The notes below the pieces were generated by a model. The model was not told where the DNA came from. It saw only the letters and a program-made list of their open reading frames with translations, and searched no databases. The translations under genes and the position numbers were made by a program. Positions 44,046 to 53,580 of a stretch of DNA of 64,000 nt are shown piece after piece. Numbering within the stretch: position 1 is the first letter of the stretch; the number at the start of each line of letters is the position of its first letter. This DNA is from Flavobacterium sandaracinum (GTDB lineage: Bacteria > Bacteroidota > Bacteroidia > Flavobacteriales > Flavobacteriaceae): positions 1-64,000 of the forward strand of contig NZ_SMFN01000012.1 in NCBI RefSeq assembly GCF_004349135.1, in the 5' to 3' direction.

Positions 44046-44972
44046 TTATAAATACCCTTCCAACCCTTTCCTCAATTCCTCCCTAATTTCCTCCACTAAC
44101 CATTTGGGCTCCATAACCTTAACCAAACTCCCATATTTTAAAACATGCTGGCGGAACTCAAAATTAGGATGAATCAGTAATTCAATGTCAAAAGTTTTTT
44201 CATTATTGAGATTAATTTCCTCTTGGGAACTATGTAGAGGCAATGATTCCAAATAAGGTTTTTGGGAAATATGAAATGAAAGTTTTATAGATTCTAATTT
44301 ATGATCCACGTAGTTTAAACCAATTACGCTACTGAATTTGTCTTTTGCTTCTTCCGTTTTTGGTTTAAACTTTTTAGTGCCAATTATTATGTTTCCTATT
44401 CTGTCAATTCCAAAAGTACGGTACCCTTTTTCGGTTTCGCCTATGGCATACCAGCGGTTTTGGTATTGTTTCAGAAAATAGGGCTTTAGAGTATATTGTT
44501 GTTCTTTGCCATGATAAAAACTATTGTGAATAAAACTTATTGGTACGTTTTTTTGAATAGCTTCTAAAACAATTTTAAAATTCGGTATCGTTTCTATTGC
44601 CGCTTTGTTTTCAAATTTTACAAAAGATAATGTATTATTATTCTCGTTTAAATTGGCAGAAAGCTGTTCGGCAGTGGCTAGAATTTCCATGTGGCTGAGA
44701 AAAGATTCAATATTCATTGATTTTTCTTCATCCAAATAAAACCCTTCATTACTTCTGGAATGTTTAATTATAATCCCATAATCGTCCCTTAGAGTAGCTT
44801 TTATTCTATGAAAGGTGCGTTCACTAATTTTATTATCTCTGTTGGTGCTGATGTATTTAATTAGATTTTCCATACTCTCAAAAGGAGATTTTCTGAGAAT
44901 TTCGACCAATTGTTTTGTTTGATAAACTTGTGGTGTGTTAAGATGTTTTTGCTCTTTACTTTCTTTTTTCAT
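44046..44972 (-). CDS. WYL-domain transcriptional regulator
   Basis: A 308-residue protein (start taken at MKKESKEQKH, 44972) with an N-terminal helix-turn-helix (residues 15-90) and a WYL domain: PISFIHNSFYHG, then RWYAIGETEKGYRTFGIDRI, then the C-terminal WCX-like part. WYL proteins often control defence genes or respond to nucleic-acid ligands. It faces the GTPase cassette across a terminator and may regulate it. The upstream ATG at 45035 would add 21 hydrophobic residues of no known meaning. Confidence 0.87.
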   Translation of the reverse strand: MKKESKEQKHLNTPQVYQTKQLVEILRKSPFESMENLIKYISTNRDNKISERTFHRIKATLRDDYGIIIKHSRSNEGFYLDEEKSMNIESFLSHMEILATAEQLSANLNENNNTLSFVKFENKAAIETIPNFKIVLEAIQKNVPISFIHNSFYHGKEQQYTLKPYFLKQYQNRWYAIGETEKGYRTFGIDRIGNIIIGTKKFKPKTEEAKDKFSSVIGLNYVDHKLESIKLSFHISQKPYLESLPLHSSQEEINLNNEKTFDIELLIHPNFEFRQHVLKYGSLVKVMEPKWLVEEIREELRKGLEGYL

Positions 44973-45087
44973 ATTCCAAAAATAGAAATTCAAACTGACT
45001 ATTAGTGTCATTTTAGATTTATTTTTCACTGACAATAAATGGCATTATCGATTTATATTTTCGCATTCTAATTGTAAAACACCTATC

Positions 45088-45303
45088 ATGAAAAATCTAT
45101 TCAAAAAACAAAACACAGCAATGGACTTTAGTAGTTTAAGCACCATCTTAACCTCAGGAGCTGCCGCTGGAATGGCAATTGCAAACCATCTTGGTAAAAA
45201 CCCACAAACAGGAGGCATTATTGGAGTTGGGCTGTCGCTTTTAGTTACAGGCTTAATGACCGCTATGGAAGATGAAATTCCTCCTAAAAACTCAAACAAT
45301 TAA
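45088..45303 (+). CDS. Small hydrophobic protein
   Basis: A 71-residue protein with two hydrophobic stretches (about 18-33 and 40-57, GGIIGVGLSLLVTGLMTAM). It has a Lys-rich start (MKNLFKKQN) and a hydrophilic end, so it is probably an inner-membrane hairpin. The family is unknown. It is divergent from the WYL regulator and followed by another small membrane protein. Confidence 0.55.
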   Translation: MKNLFKKQNTAMDFSSLSTILTSGAAAGMAIANHLGKNPQTGGIIGVGLSLLVTGLMTAMEDEIPPKNSNN

Positions 45304-45364
45304 TATAGCTATATAAACCGTTTATCATTTTTAACTAGACGAAGGTCACAACACATTCAAAATT

Positions 45365-45619
45365 ATGTTATTTCAAGCCTTATTAAACATTATTATCTTT
45401 TTTATCAAGTGCCTAGTTTGGATTGCCTTTGTATTGGCAGCAATTCCATTTGGGATTTACATGCTTTTATTGGAATGGTTCCCAGAATTCACATTAGCTT
45501 ATGGTTTTGGATTTTGGTCCGTTTTCTCTATTTTATCAATTATAGGTTTCATAGTACTCTGGAAACCAATAGTCTGGATCGTAGGGATTTTGCAAACACT
45601 AGGATTAGGTATGGAATAA
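45365..45619 (+). CDS. Small membrane protein
   Basis: An 84-residue protein, almost wholly hydrophobic, with two or three membrane helices (about 5-35, 45-65 and 66-80) and aromatic residues at the borders (LEWFPEF, FGFWSVF). It is followed by a terminator. I do not recognise the family. It lies 61 bp after the other small membrane protein in the same direction. Confidence 0.55.
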   Translation: MLFQALLNIIIFFIKCLVWIAFVLAAIPFGIYMLLLEWFPEFTLAYGFGFWSVFSILSIIGFIVLWKPIVWIVGILQTLGLGME

Positions 45620-45628
45620 AAAAATAAC

Positions 45629-45659
45629 AAAAAACGCTAGCTTGATTGTTAGCGTTTTT
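45629..45659 (+). terminator. Terminator after the small membrane protein
   Basis: AACGCTA (45633-45639) pairs with TAGCGTT (45650-45656) and a T run follows; an A run precedes. Confidence 0.85.
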
Positions 45660-45700
45660 AATACCTATTTAAAAATTAAGTTATGAAAACGAAACTTGTA

Positions 45701-45815
45701 CTATAGCCCCGATTGAAGTGAAAATCCTTGTACGGCAAGTTTTTTTTGCCGTTCAAGATTGCAACGGAAAGCGGGACGAATCGTTGATGAAAAACGAATT
45801 GCTCTGCTCCCATCA
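45701..45815 (+). repeat. Structured intergenic repeat, copy 1 (variant type)
   Basis: Core order: CCCCGATTGAAGTG, ATCCTTG, a hairpin (ACGGCAA 45732-45738 with TTGCCGT 45746-45752), CAAGATTG, GGAAAGCGGGAC, then a second stem region and GCTC. The same order of blocks (GAT.GAAG, ATCCTT, hairpin, GAT, AGC.GGAC) occurs at 49050-49157 and 53581-53695. It is probably a repeat family or a structured RNA of Flavobacteriia; I cannot say which. Confidence 0.55.
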
Positions 45816-45849
45816 TTTATTGCACTTTCTATACTCTTTCGATTCCTAT

Positions 45850-45905
45850 TTTAACATAAACTTCTAAACTGTTGTATCGAAAGAATAAATCAAAATGGTA
45901 ACTTT
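45850..45905 (+). repeat. 56-bp direct repeat, right copy (uvrA promoter)
   Basis: Identical to 37460-37515. Here the sequence continues with G, completing TAACTTTG. Confidence 0.95.
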
Positions 45906-45906
45906 G
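45872..45906 (+). promoter_or_regulatory. Promoter of uvrA
   Basis: TAACTTTG at 45899-45906 matches TAnnTTTG, with TTG at 45872-45874 (24 nt apart, longer than usual). The start codon follows after 16 nt. Confidence 0.5.
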
Positions 45907-45922
45907 CGTTTTGCAAAAAATT

Positions 45923-48754
45923 ATGCTAGACAAAGACAATACCATTGAAGTTCAAGGCGCTCGCGTGCACAACTTAAAAAATATAGATGTTTCCATTCCT
46001 CGAGAAAAACTGGTTGTAATTACTGGTTTATCTGGTTCTGGAAAATCATCCTTAGCTTTTGATACTATTTATGCCGAAGGGCAGCGCCGTTATGTAGAAA
46101 CCTTTTCTGCTTATGCGCGTCAATTTTTAGGCGGGTTAGAACGTCCTGATGTAGATAAAATTGACGGTCTTTCGCCAGTAATTGCTATTGAACAAAAAAC
46201 GACTAGCAAGAGCCCACGTTCTACAGTGGGAACCATTACTGAAATTTACGATTTCCTTCGTTTGTTGTATGCTCGTGGTGCCGATGCGTATAGCTACAAT
46301 ACCGGCGAAAAAATGGTTTCGTATTCTGATGAGCAAATCAAGGATTTAATAATTCAAGATTTTACAGGTAAAAGAATCAATATTTTGGCTCCAGTTATTC
46401 GGGCTAGAAAAGGACATTATGCCGAACTTTTTCAACAAATTGCCAAGCAAGGTTTCCTTAAAGTTCGGGTGAATGGTGATGTGCTGGATATTACTTTGGG
46501 AATGAAACTAGACCGTTATAAAACTCACGATATCGAAATTGTTGTGGACAGAATGGTGATTGAGGACACTCCTGATAATGAAAAACGATTAACAGAAAGC
46601 ATTAATACGGCCATGCATCATGGCGAAAATGTATTGATGGTTTTAGACCAAGATTCAAACGAAGTGCGTTTTTTTAGTCGGAATTTAATGTGTCCTACAA
46701 CTGGAATTTCGTATCAGAATCCTGAACCCAATTTATTTTCTTTTAACTCTCCAAAAGGTGCTTGCGATCATTGTAACGGTTTAGGAACAGTAAACGAAAT
46801 CAATCCTAAAAAGATTATTCCAAACCCTAAATTATCCATAAAAGCAGGTGGTTTTGCTCCGTTAGGCGAATACAAATCATCATGGATTTTTAAGCAATTG
46901 GAAATAATAGGCGAAAAATATGGTTTTAAATTGACGGATGCTGTATCAACCATTCCTGACGAAGCAATGGAAATGATCTTGAATGGCGGAAAAGAAAAAT
47001 TCACCATCAACTCTAAAGATTTAGGTGTTGCCCGAGACTACAAAATTGATTTTGAAGGTATTTCGCATTTCATCAAAAATCAACATGACGAAAGCGGTTC
47101 CACGACTATAAAACGTTGGGCAAAGGAATTCATGGACGAAATAAAATGTCCCGTTTGTGAAGGTTCTCGCTTGAAAAAAGAAGCACAGTTCTTTAAAATC
47201 AATGAAAAAAATATTACCGAATTGTGCGATATGGACATTTCGGATTTGACGGCTTGGTTTCATGATTTAGACAGTCATTTATCTGATAAACAAAAGCGTA
47301 TCGCTACTGAAGTAATCAAAGAGATTAAGGACAGATTGAATTTCTTGATGAATGTCGGTTTGAATTATTTGGCTTTAAGCCGAAGTTCAAAATCCCTTTC
47401 GGGTGGTGAAGCACAACGAATTCGGTTGGCTACGCAAATTGGTTCACAGTTGGTTGGTGTGTTGTACATTCTGGATGAACCAAGTATTGGTTTGCACCAA
47501 AGAGACAACGAAAAACTAATTCATTCGCTGGAACAATTGCGCGATATTGGAAACTCTGTAATTGTGGTAGAACACGATAAAGACATGATTGAACGTGCCG
47601 ATTATGTGATTGATATTGGTCCAAAAGCCGGAAAATATGGCGGCGAAATTATCAGTAAAGGAACACCTGCTGAAATCTTGAAACACCATACCATTACAGC
47701 GATGTACATGAACGGCGAAATGAAAATTGAAGTTCCAAAAAAACGTAGAGAAGGAAATGGAAAATTCCTAAAACTAACGGGAGCAACAGGAAACAACTTG
47801 AAAAATGTTTCTATAGAATTGCCGTTGGGCAAAATGATTTGCGTAACGGGAGTTTCTGGAAGCGGAAAATCAACATTGATTAATGAGACGCTCTACCCTA
47901 TTTTGAACGCTTATTATTTTAATGGAGTCAAAAAGCCAAAACCCTATAAAAAAATAGAAGGCTTGGAACATATCGATAAAGTAATTGATATCGACCAAAG
48001 CCCAATTGGTAGAACGCCACGTAGTAATCCAGCAACGTATACCGAAGTTTTTACCGAAATAAGAAATCTCTTTACGATGACTTCCGAAAGTATGATTCGG
48101 GGTTATAAAGCGGGACGTTTTAGTTTTAATGTCAAAGGCGGCCGTTGTGAAACCTGCGAAGGTTCTGGTGTGCGAACAATTGAAATGAACTTTCTGCCGG
48201 ACGTTTATGTAGAATGTGAAACCTGTCAAGGAAAACGTTTTAACAGAGAAACACTGGAAATTCGATACAAAGGAAAATCCATTTCGGATGTACTGAATAT
48301 GACAGTTGACGAAGCAGTTCCGTTTTTTGAAATGATTCCGAAGATTTACCGAAAAGTAAAAACGATTCAGGATGTTGGTTTGGGTTATATAACTCTGGGT
48401 CAACAAAGTACGACACTTTCCGGTGGTGAAGCGCAACGCATTAAACTGGCGGGAGAGTTGTCTAAAAAAGATACTGGAAATACCTTTTATATTCTGGATG
48501 AGCCCACCACTGGCTTGCATTTTGAAGATATCAGAGTGTTGATGGAAGTAATTAATAAACTGGTAGATAAAGGAAATACCATATTGATTATCGAACACAA
48601 TATGGATGTGATTAAACTAGCGGATTATATTATTGACATTGGTCCTGAAGGCGGAAAAGGCGGCGGACAGCTTATTGCCAAAGGAACTCCTGAGGAGGTT
48701 GCTAAAAGCAAAAAAAGTTATACCGCTCCATTTTTGAAAAAAGAATTACAATAG
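45923..48754 (+). CDS. uvrA: Excinuclease ABC subunit A
   Basis: A 943-residue UvrA with two ABC ATPase halves: first Walker [10 protein letters not shown] (near residue 31), second GVSGSGKST (near 645), signatures [12 protein letters not shown] and [12 protein letters not shown], and zinc-finger cysteines ([28 protein letters not shown]). It recognises bulky DNA damage and loads UvrB. The start is set at ATG 45923; an upstream TTG at 45911 is less likely because it lies within the expected leader. Length is normal for Bacteroidota. Confidence 0.97.
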   Translation: MLDKDNTIEVQGARVHNLKNIDVSIPREKLVVITGLSGSGKSSLAFDTIYAEGQRRYVETFSAYARQFLGGLERPDVDKIDGLSPVIAIEQKTTSKSPRSTVGTITEIYDFLRLLYARGADAYSYNTGEKMVSYSDEQIKDLIIQDFTGKRINILAPVIRARKGHYAELFQQIAKQGFLKVRVNGDVLDITLGMKLDRYKTHDIEIVVDRMVIEDTPDNEKRLTESINTAMHHGENVLMVLDQDSNEVRFFSRNLMCPTTGISYQNPEPNLFSFNSPKGACDHCNGLGTVNEINPKKIIPNPKLSIKAGGFAPLGEYKSSWIFKQLEIIGEKYGFKLTDAVSTIPDEAMEMILNGGKEKFTINSKDLGVARDYKIDFEGISHFIKNQHDESGSTTIKRWAKEFMDEIKCPVCEGSRLKKEAQFFKINEKNITELCDMDISDLTAWFHDLDSHLSDKQKRIATEVIKEIKDRLNFLMNVGLNYLALSRSSKSLSGGEAQRIRLATQIGSQLVGVLYILDEPSIGLHQRDNEKLIHSLEQLRDIGNSVIVVEHDKDMIERADYVIDIGPKAGKYGGEIISKGTPAEILKHHTITAMYMNGEMKIEVPKKRREGNGKFLKLTGATGNNLKNVSIELPLGKMICVTGVSGSGKSTLINETLYPILNAYYFNGVKKPKPYKKIEGLEHIDKVIDIDQSPIGRTPRSNPATYTEVFTEIRNLFTMTSESMIRGYKAGRFSFNVKGGRCETCEGSGVRTIEMNFLPDVYVECETCQGKRFNRETLEIRYKGKSISDVLNMTVDEAVPFFEMIPKIYRKVKTIQDVGLGYITLGQQSTTLSGGEAQRIKLAGELSKKDTGNTFYILDEPTTGLHFEDIRVLMEVINKLVDKGNTILIIEHNMDVIKLADYIIDIGPEGGKGGGQLIAKGTPEEVAKSKKSYTAPFLKKELQ

Positions 48755-48771
48755 CTTTTTATAAAATTAGT

Positions 48772-48809
48772 GCACTTAATTGTATTTATACCAACATGCA
48801 ATTAAGTGC
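48772..48809. repeat. 11-bp inverted repeat after uvrA
   Basis: GCACTTAATTG (48772-48782) pairs perfectly with CAATTAAGTGC (48799-48809), 16-nt loop. No clear T run follows; it may still serve as the uvrA 3' end. Confidence 0.5.
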
Positions 48810-49049
48810 TAATTATTAATATAGATACAACTATTCAGCTTTTCACAACTGCAGCTACCATGCAATCTCCTTTTGCAACATTACCCATTTCAAAAAAAAA
48901 GCACCTTAAGCAATCAATTATCCCTTTTTTTCTGGTTAAACTACTATTTAGGACTCTTTTGAGTATCAAATAGGGACTGTTTCTATTTTCTTATAGCTAA
49001 TTTATATATTTATTTTTATTTTGTACTGCTAAAGTCCAAGTATGCTTCC
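48810..49049. other. Non-coding stretch between uvrA and porX
   Basis: AT-rich DNA in which I find no convincing gene, promoter or hairpin. The structured repeat at 49050-49157 follows. Confidence 0.4.
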
Positions 49050-49157
49050 GATTGCGTGAGTGATGGAAGCGGCATCCTTTCCTTTTTTCTTTAAAAAAGG
49101 AAAGATACAGCTTACAGCACGACCCAGACGGAGTTTACGGAGGCTGGGGCACGCCCA
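49050..49157 (+). repeat. Structured intergenic repeat, copy 2
   Basis: Starts ATTGCGTGAGTGATGGAAGC and ends with the partial palindrome GGGCACGCCC. Inside is a perfect 12-bp hairpin (49077-49088 with 49093-49104), then GATACAGC, CAGCACGACCC and CGGAG. The first 15 and last 11 bases match the copy at 53581-53695 read on the other strand. Confidence 0.65.
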
Positions 49158-49312
49158 AAAGTAAACGCAAAGTGAGCAAATACTACATTGTAATTTATAA
49201 TTTGAAATAGTAGAATCTTTAAAAATTATCATAATATTAGTAGATAGGAGTTGCAAAAAAATGTAATTTGGCACTTTGAATTACTACTTTACAACACTTG
49301 TTTATAGAACTT

Positions 49313-50866
49313 ATGGATAAAATAAAAATACTTTGGGTGGATGACGAAATCGACCTTTTGAAACCACATATATTATTTTTGGAGAAAAAAAATTACGAGG
49401 TAACTACTTGTAATAACGGGCTTGATGCCATTACTATTTTTGAGGAAAACAATTTTGATATTGTTTTCTTAGACGAAAACATGCCTGGAATGAGCGGTTT
49501 AGAAACGTTATCAGAGATGAAGGAGAAAAAATCTTCGATTCCTATGATTATGATTACTAAAAGCGAGGAAGAATATATTATGGAGGAAGCCATAGGTTCT
49601 AAAATTGCTGATTATTTGATCAAACCTGTGAACCCGAACCAAATTTTGTTGAGTTTGAAAAAAAATCTCGATCATTCCCGATTAATTTCTCAAAAAACAA
49701 CTTTGGATTATCAAAAGGAATTTAGAAAAATCACGATGGAAATGGCGATGGTGAATTCCTATGAAGACTGGATTGAGTTATACAAGAAATTGATTTTTTG
49801 GGAACTGGAATTGGAGAATATCAATGATCAAAGTATGGTTGAAATTTTGGAATCCCAGAAAACAGAAGCCAATTCCCAATTTGGAAAATTCATTGAGCGC
49901 AATTACGAGGATTGGTTTGCACCAAAAGCGGATAAACCGGTTCAATCGCACACACTATTCAAAGAATTAGTCCTTCCTGAACTCAAGAAAAAGGACAAGC
50001 CTATTTTGTTTGTCGTAATTGACAACCTGCGCTACGACCAATGGAAGACCTTTGAAAGTGTAGTTGGAAATTACTATAAACTAGAAAAAGAAGTGCCTTA
50101 CTACTCTATTCTTCCTACAGCGACACAATATGCGAGAAACGCTATTTTTTCTGGTTTAACACCATTAGAGATGGAGAAACAGTTTCCTCAATACTGGAAA
50201 AATGACCCCGAAGAAGGAGGAAAAAATCTGTTTGAAGCGGAATTTTTAACGGCACAGTTGAAGCGATTGGGCTTAAATATCAAGGAAGATTATTTTAAAA
50301 TCACCAGTCTTGCCGGCGGAAAAAAATTAGCCGAAAGCTTCAAAGCCTTAAAAGATAATGATTTAGTAACCGTGGTATACAACTTTGTAGACATGCTTTC
50401 TCACGCCAAAACAGAAATGGATGTGGTCAAAGAATTGGCTTCTGATGATAAAGCGTACCGCTCCCTAACGTTGAGTTGGTTTAAAAATTCCCCACTGTTA
50501 GAAATCATTCAACAGGCCCAAAAAATGGGCTTCAAATTGATTCTAACCACCGATCACGGAACAATAAACGTAAAAAATCCTTCGAAGGTGGTAGGTGATA
50601 AAAACACCAGCTTAAATTTACGTTACAAAACCGGACGTAGTTTGACGTACGAACACAAAGATGTTTATGCGGTGAAAGAGCCAAAAAATATTGGTTTGCC
50701 TACCATAAACATGAGTAGTTCTTATATTTTTGCAAAAAATGATTTGTTTTTAGCGTATGTCAACAATTACAATCATTATGTGAGTTATTACAAAAACACG
50801 TATCAGCACGGTGGAATTTCATTGGAAGAAATGATTATTCCGTTTTTAGTTTTTAATCCAAAATAA
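49313..50866 (+). CDS. porX: PorX-type response regulator with PglZ domain
   Basis: A 517-residue protein: receiver domain (residues 3-120; Asp10-Asp11, phosphorylation site Asp54 in VFLDENMPG, Lys in LIKPV) followed by a PglZ/alkaline-phosphatase-like domain (about 200-510), with VIDNLRYDQW, TTDHGT and the C-terminal YQHGGISLEEMIIPF. PorX, with the kinase PorY, controls type IX secretion in Bacteroidota. The start is set at MDKIKILWVDDE; the upstream TTG at 49298 adds only five residues. tsaE follows after 65 bp. Confidence 0.93.
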   Translation: MDKIKILWVDDEIDLLKPHILFLEKKNYEVTTCNNGLDAITIFEENNFDIVFLDENMPGMSGLETLSEMKEKKSSIPMIMITKSEEEYIMEEAIGSKIADYLIKPVNPNQILLSLKKNLDHSRLISQKTTLDYQKEFRKITMEMAMVNSYEDWIELYKKLIFWELELENINDQSMVEILESQKTEANSQFGKFIERNYEDWFAPKADKPVQSHTLFKELVLPELKKKDKPILFVVIDNLRYDQWKTFESVVGNYYKLEKEVPYYSILPTATQYARNAIFSGLTPLEMEKQFPQYWKNDPEEGGKNLFEAEFLTAQLKRLGLNIKEDYFKITSLAGGKKLAESFKALKDNDLVTVVYNFVDMLSHAKTEMDVVKELASDDKAYRSLTLSWFKNSPLLEIIQQAQKMGFKLILTTDHGTINVKNPSKVVGDKNTSLNLRYKTGRSLTYEHKDVYAVKEPKNIGLPTINMSSSYIFAKNDLFLAYVNNYNHYVSYYKNTYQHGGISLEEMIIPFLVFNPK

Positions 50867-50931
50867 AAAAGTAGTCAGTCTCAGTTTTAAGTGTTTGGCA
50901 AGAAACTTAAACTTTAAACAATTTTATAAAA

Positions 50932-51339
50932 ATGAACATCATTTTTTCTATCGACCAACTCGAGGAAGTTGCTCAGCAAATTATAACCAATAATCCTAAA
51001 AAAGTGATCCTTTTTCATGGAGAAATGGGTGTTGGAAAAACGACTCTAATTAAACAATTATGTAAAACACTTGGGGTAGTTGGAGCAACAAGCAGTCCCA
51101 CCTTTTCTTTAGTTAATGAGTACGAAGCGGATGCAAATCAACTCGTTTATCATTTTGATTTTTACAGATTAAACAAAGAAGAGGAGGCTTTAGACATGGG
51201 TATTGATGATTATTTGTATTCCGGTAATTGGTGTTTTATTGAATGGGCAGAAAAGATTCCAAATTTGATTCCTGAAACCCATTCCGTAATAACTATTTCG
51301 CAGCTTCCTGATGGAAAACGTTCTTTAACCTTAAGTTAA
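50932..51339 (+). CDS. tsaE: tRNA threonylcarbamoyladenosine biosynthesis ATPase TsaE
   Basis: A 135-residue TsaE with Walker A HGEMGVGKTT (29-38), SSPTFSLVNEY and the C-terminal FIEWAEKI. It supports TsaB/TsaD in making t6A in tRNAs that read ANN codons. Length is normal. A TsaC/Sua5-type protein for the first step of the same pathway is at the right end of the window. Confidence 0.94.
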   Translation: MNIIFSIDQLEEVAQQIITNNPKKVILFHGEMGVGKTTLIKQLCKTLGVVGATSSPTFSLVNEYEADANQLVYHFDFYRLNKEEEALDMGIDDYLYSGNWCFIEWAEKIPNLIPETHSVITISQLPDGKRSLTLS

Positions 51340-51347
51340 AAATAATT

Positions 51348-51824
51348 ATGAGTTTAGACGATACTGTTGAAATTATACCCTTTTCACCTGCGTATAAAGA
51401 AGCTATAAAAACATTAAATCTGGAATGGCTGAAAAAATATTTCAGGGTCGAACCCAAAGATGAAATTGTACTCTCCGATCCTCAAGGCCAAATTATAGAC
51501 AAAGGTGGAATGATTTTTTATGCCCAATATAATGAGATTATTGTAGGCACTGTTTCTTTGATAAAAATTGACAATACGACTTTTGAATTGAGCAAAATGG
51601 CGGTTCAAGATGGCTTACAAGGTTTGGGTATCGGTAAAAAATTAATACTACACTGCTTAGCTGTTGCTAAAGAAAATGGAATGGAGAAACTAATTTTATA
51701 TTCGAATAGGAAATTACTACCTGCCATTCATTTATACGAGAAATATGGTTTTTTAGAGGTGCCATTGGAAGGTGGTGTTTATGAAAGAGCCGACATAAAG
51801 ATGGAACGCACCATCCACTACTAA
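51348..51824 (+). CDS. GNAT-family N-acetyltransferase
   Basis: A 158-residue GNAT protein. The acetyl-CoA-binding motif is QDGLQGLGIGKKLI (near residues 86-99; Q/RxxGxG/A), and the C-terminal part shows LYSNRKLLPAIHLYEKYGF. The substrate cannot be deduced. It lies 8 bp after tsaE, but RimI-type tRNA-pathway or ribosomal roles should not be assumed from this alone. Confidence 0.88.
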   Translation: MSLDDTVEIIPFSPAYKEAIKTLNLEWLKKYFRVEPKDEIVLSDPQGQIIDKGGMIFYAQYNEIIVGTVSLIKIDNTTFELSKMAVQDGLQGLGIGKKLILHCLAVAKENGMEKLILYSNRKLLPAIHLYEKYGFLEVPLEGGVYERADIKMERTIHY

Positions 51825-51914
51825 TTTTATCAAGTGGTAATGCATTTATCAAAATGCATTAGTATTTTTTATAAAACTTTTTGCGTAAATTGTACCCTTA
51901 ATTTAACAACATCA

Positions 51915-53114
51915 ATGTCAATAACTATAACGCCATTCACTAAACAACAATTATTACCACAAGAGGAAAAATTGGAGATTGCAAGACAAAAAAGCGAACT
52001 TTTTATTGGTATTCCAAAAGAAACGAGTCACCAAGAACGTCGCATTTGCCTTACTCCTGATGCGGTAAACTCGCTGACTTATCATGGACATCGCGTAATG
52101 ATTGAAGCGGGAGCGGGATTGAGTTCGAGTTATACTGACAAAGAATATTCTGATGCAGGTGCCGAAATGACTAATGACACTAAAAAAGTATTCAGTTGTC
52201 CAATGATTTTAAAAGTGGAACCTGCAACACTAGCAGAAATTGCTATGATGAATCCACAGACGATTCTTTTGTCAGCCATTCAGTTAAAGACCCGAAAAAA
52301 AACATATTTCGAGGCTTTAAGCAAAAAGAAAATTACTGCATTAGCTTTTGAATATATTAAAGACGAAGACGGAACCTATCCTGCGGTTAAATCGTTGAGT
52401 GAGATTGCCGGTACAGCCTCGGTACTGATTGCAGCTGAGCTAATGATTACCAATGAATTCGGAAAAGGATTATTGTTTGGCAATATCACCGGCGTACCCC
52501 CTACAGATGTAGTAATTATAGGAGCGGGAACTGTAGGTGAATTTGCTGCCAAAACGGCGATTGGATTAGGTGCATCTGTTAAAGTTTTTGATAATTCCAT
52601 CACTAAATTACGTAGACTTCAAAACAATTTAAACCAAAGAATTTTCACTTCAACCATTCAACCCAAAGCATTACTAAAAGCACTCAGACGATGTGATGTA
52701 GCTATTGGTGCCATGCGAGGCAAGGATCGCTGTCCTGTAATAGTAACGGAAACGATGGTCGAGCACATGAAAAACGGAGCCGTAATTGTAGATGTGAGTA
52801 TTGATACAGGAGGTTGTTTTGAAACTTCAGAAGTGACCTCGCATGAAAAACCAACCTTCATCAAGAACAATGTGCTGCACTATTGCGTGCCCAATATCCC
52901 TTCCCGATATTCTAAAACGGCATCATTATCCATCAGCAATATTATTTCCCCTTACTTAATGAAAATTGCAGAAGATGGCGGTATAGAAAGTGCCATCCGT
53001 TGTGATAAAGGATTAAAAAATGGGGTCTATATGTACCACGGAATCTTGACAAATAGTGCCATCGGTGATTGGTTTGATTTACCGTATAACGATATCAATT
53101 TAATTGTTTTTTAA
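51915..53114 (+). CDS. ald: Alanine dehydrogenase
   Basis: A 399-residue NAD-dependent dehydrogenase of the alanine dehydrogenase/pyridine nucleotide transhydrogenase family. It has the N-terminal IGIPKETSHQERRICLTPD, the dinucleotide site VIIGAGTVGEFAAKTAIG (near residue 197) and VPNIPSRYSKTAS. It interconverts alanine and pyruvate plus ammonia. The start is put at MSITITPFTK (51915), since the longer frame from 51834 crosses the likely promoter region (TACCCTTAA near 51892). Confidence 0.9.
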   Translation: MSITITPFTKQQLLPQEEKLEIARQKSELFIGIPKETSHQERRICLTPDAVNSLTYHGHRVMIEAGAGLSSSYTDKEYSDAGAEMTNDTKKVFSCPMILKVEPATLAEIAMMNPQTILLSAIQLKTRKKTYFEALSKKKITALAFEYIKDEDGTYPAVKSLSEIAGTASVLIAAELMITNEFGKGLLFGNITGVPPTDVVIIGAGTVGEFAAKTAIGLGASVKVFDNSITKLRRLQNNLNQRIFTSTIQPKALLKALRRCDVAIGAMRGKDRCPVIVTETMVEHMKNGAVIVDVSIDTGGCFETSEVTSHEKPTFIKNNVLHYCVPNIPSRYSKTASLSISNIISPYLMKIAEDGGIESAIRCDKGLKNGVYMYHGILTNSAIGDWFDLPYNDINLIVF

Positions 53115-53135
53115 GAAAACTTTCAGCTACCTTTG
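53104..53135 (+). promoter_or_regulatory. Promoter of the DUF4258 gene
   Basis: TTG at 53104-53106, 21 nt, TACCTTTG at 53128-53135; the start codon follows after 15 nt. The TTG lies inside the end of the alanine dehydrogenase gene. Confidence 0.6.
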
Positions 53136-53150
53136 CCAAAAATATAATTC

Positions 53151-53525
53151 ATGAAGTTTATACACCGTTTTGCCTATTATTTGGTAGGTTTAGTAATAGG
53201 ACTTTTTTTTGTTGCTTTAATTTTTAGTGGCAAAGACACCCGCTGTAATTATTTTCCAAACGCCAGAGTACTGAATGATTTGAGGAATAAACCCTTTTAC
53301 TATTCCGATAAAGCTTCCGTAATTTTGGGTGAAAAATGGATTGATACAGCCGATATAAAGAATACATTGCAATTTGGTGACGTAGATTTCGACCAAAGTA
53401 ACGTAGTCCTAAAAAAAGGAAAACTGTACATCATAGAAGGTAAAACAATCAAAAACCAAGAGGTGACTTTGAAAGTCATTAATTACGCTGATAAAGCTGT
53501 ATTAGAGGATATTATAAAAAAATAA
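53151..53525 (+). CDS. DUF4258-family membrane-anchored protein
   Basis: A 124-residue protein with an N-terminal signal anchor (residues 8-26, YYLVGLVIGLFFVALIF) and a small periplasmic domain with the DUF4258 pattern (DIKNTLQFGDVDFDQS, VLKKGKLYIIEGK). Members of this family are common in flavobacteria and have no established function. It has its own promoter. Confidence 0.8.
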   Translation: MKFIHRFAYYLVGLVIGLFFVALIFSGKDTRCNYFPNARVLNDLRNKPFYYSDKASVILGEKWIDTADIKNTLQFGDVDFDQSNVVLKKGKLYIIEGKTIKNQEVTLKVINYADKAVLEDIIKK

Positions 53526-53580
53526 ACTCTGAAAATAATCTTAATTAGAACCTGATTTTCTAGTCTTCTATTGAGTATCT

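Larger units (their letters stand above)
37460..45905. mobile_element. Putative 8.4-kb inserted island bounded by the 56-bp direct repeat
   Basis: The two repeat copies bracket a two-component system, an HNH-like protein, a three-gene GTPase cassette, a WYL regulator and tiny membrane proteins, while both flanks (ketopantoate reductase; uvrA) are core genes. The simplest reading is that the segment entered between panE and uvrA and duplicated part of the uvrA promoter region. No integrase or transposase is inside, so how it moved is unknown. A local duplication with later gene capture would look alike. Confidence 0.4.

Noticed and set aside
47870..48598. 242-codon minus-strand open frame inside uvrA
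   Set aside because: It lies wholly antisense to the second ATPase half of uvrA, whose motifs are intact; it is a shadow frame.
49029..49274. 81-codon minus-strand open frame between uvrA and porX
   Set aside because: It coincides with the structured repeat at 49050-49157 and its hairpin; the composition is not protein-like and no family is recognised.
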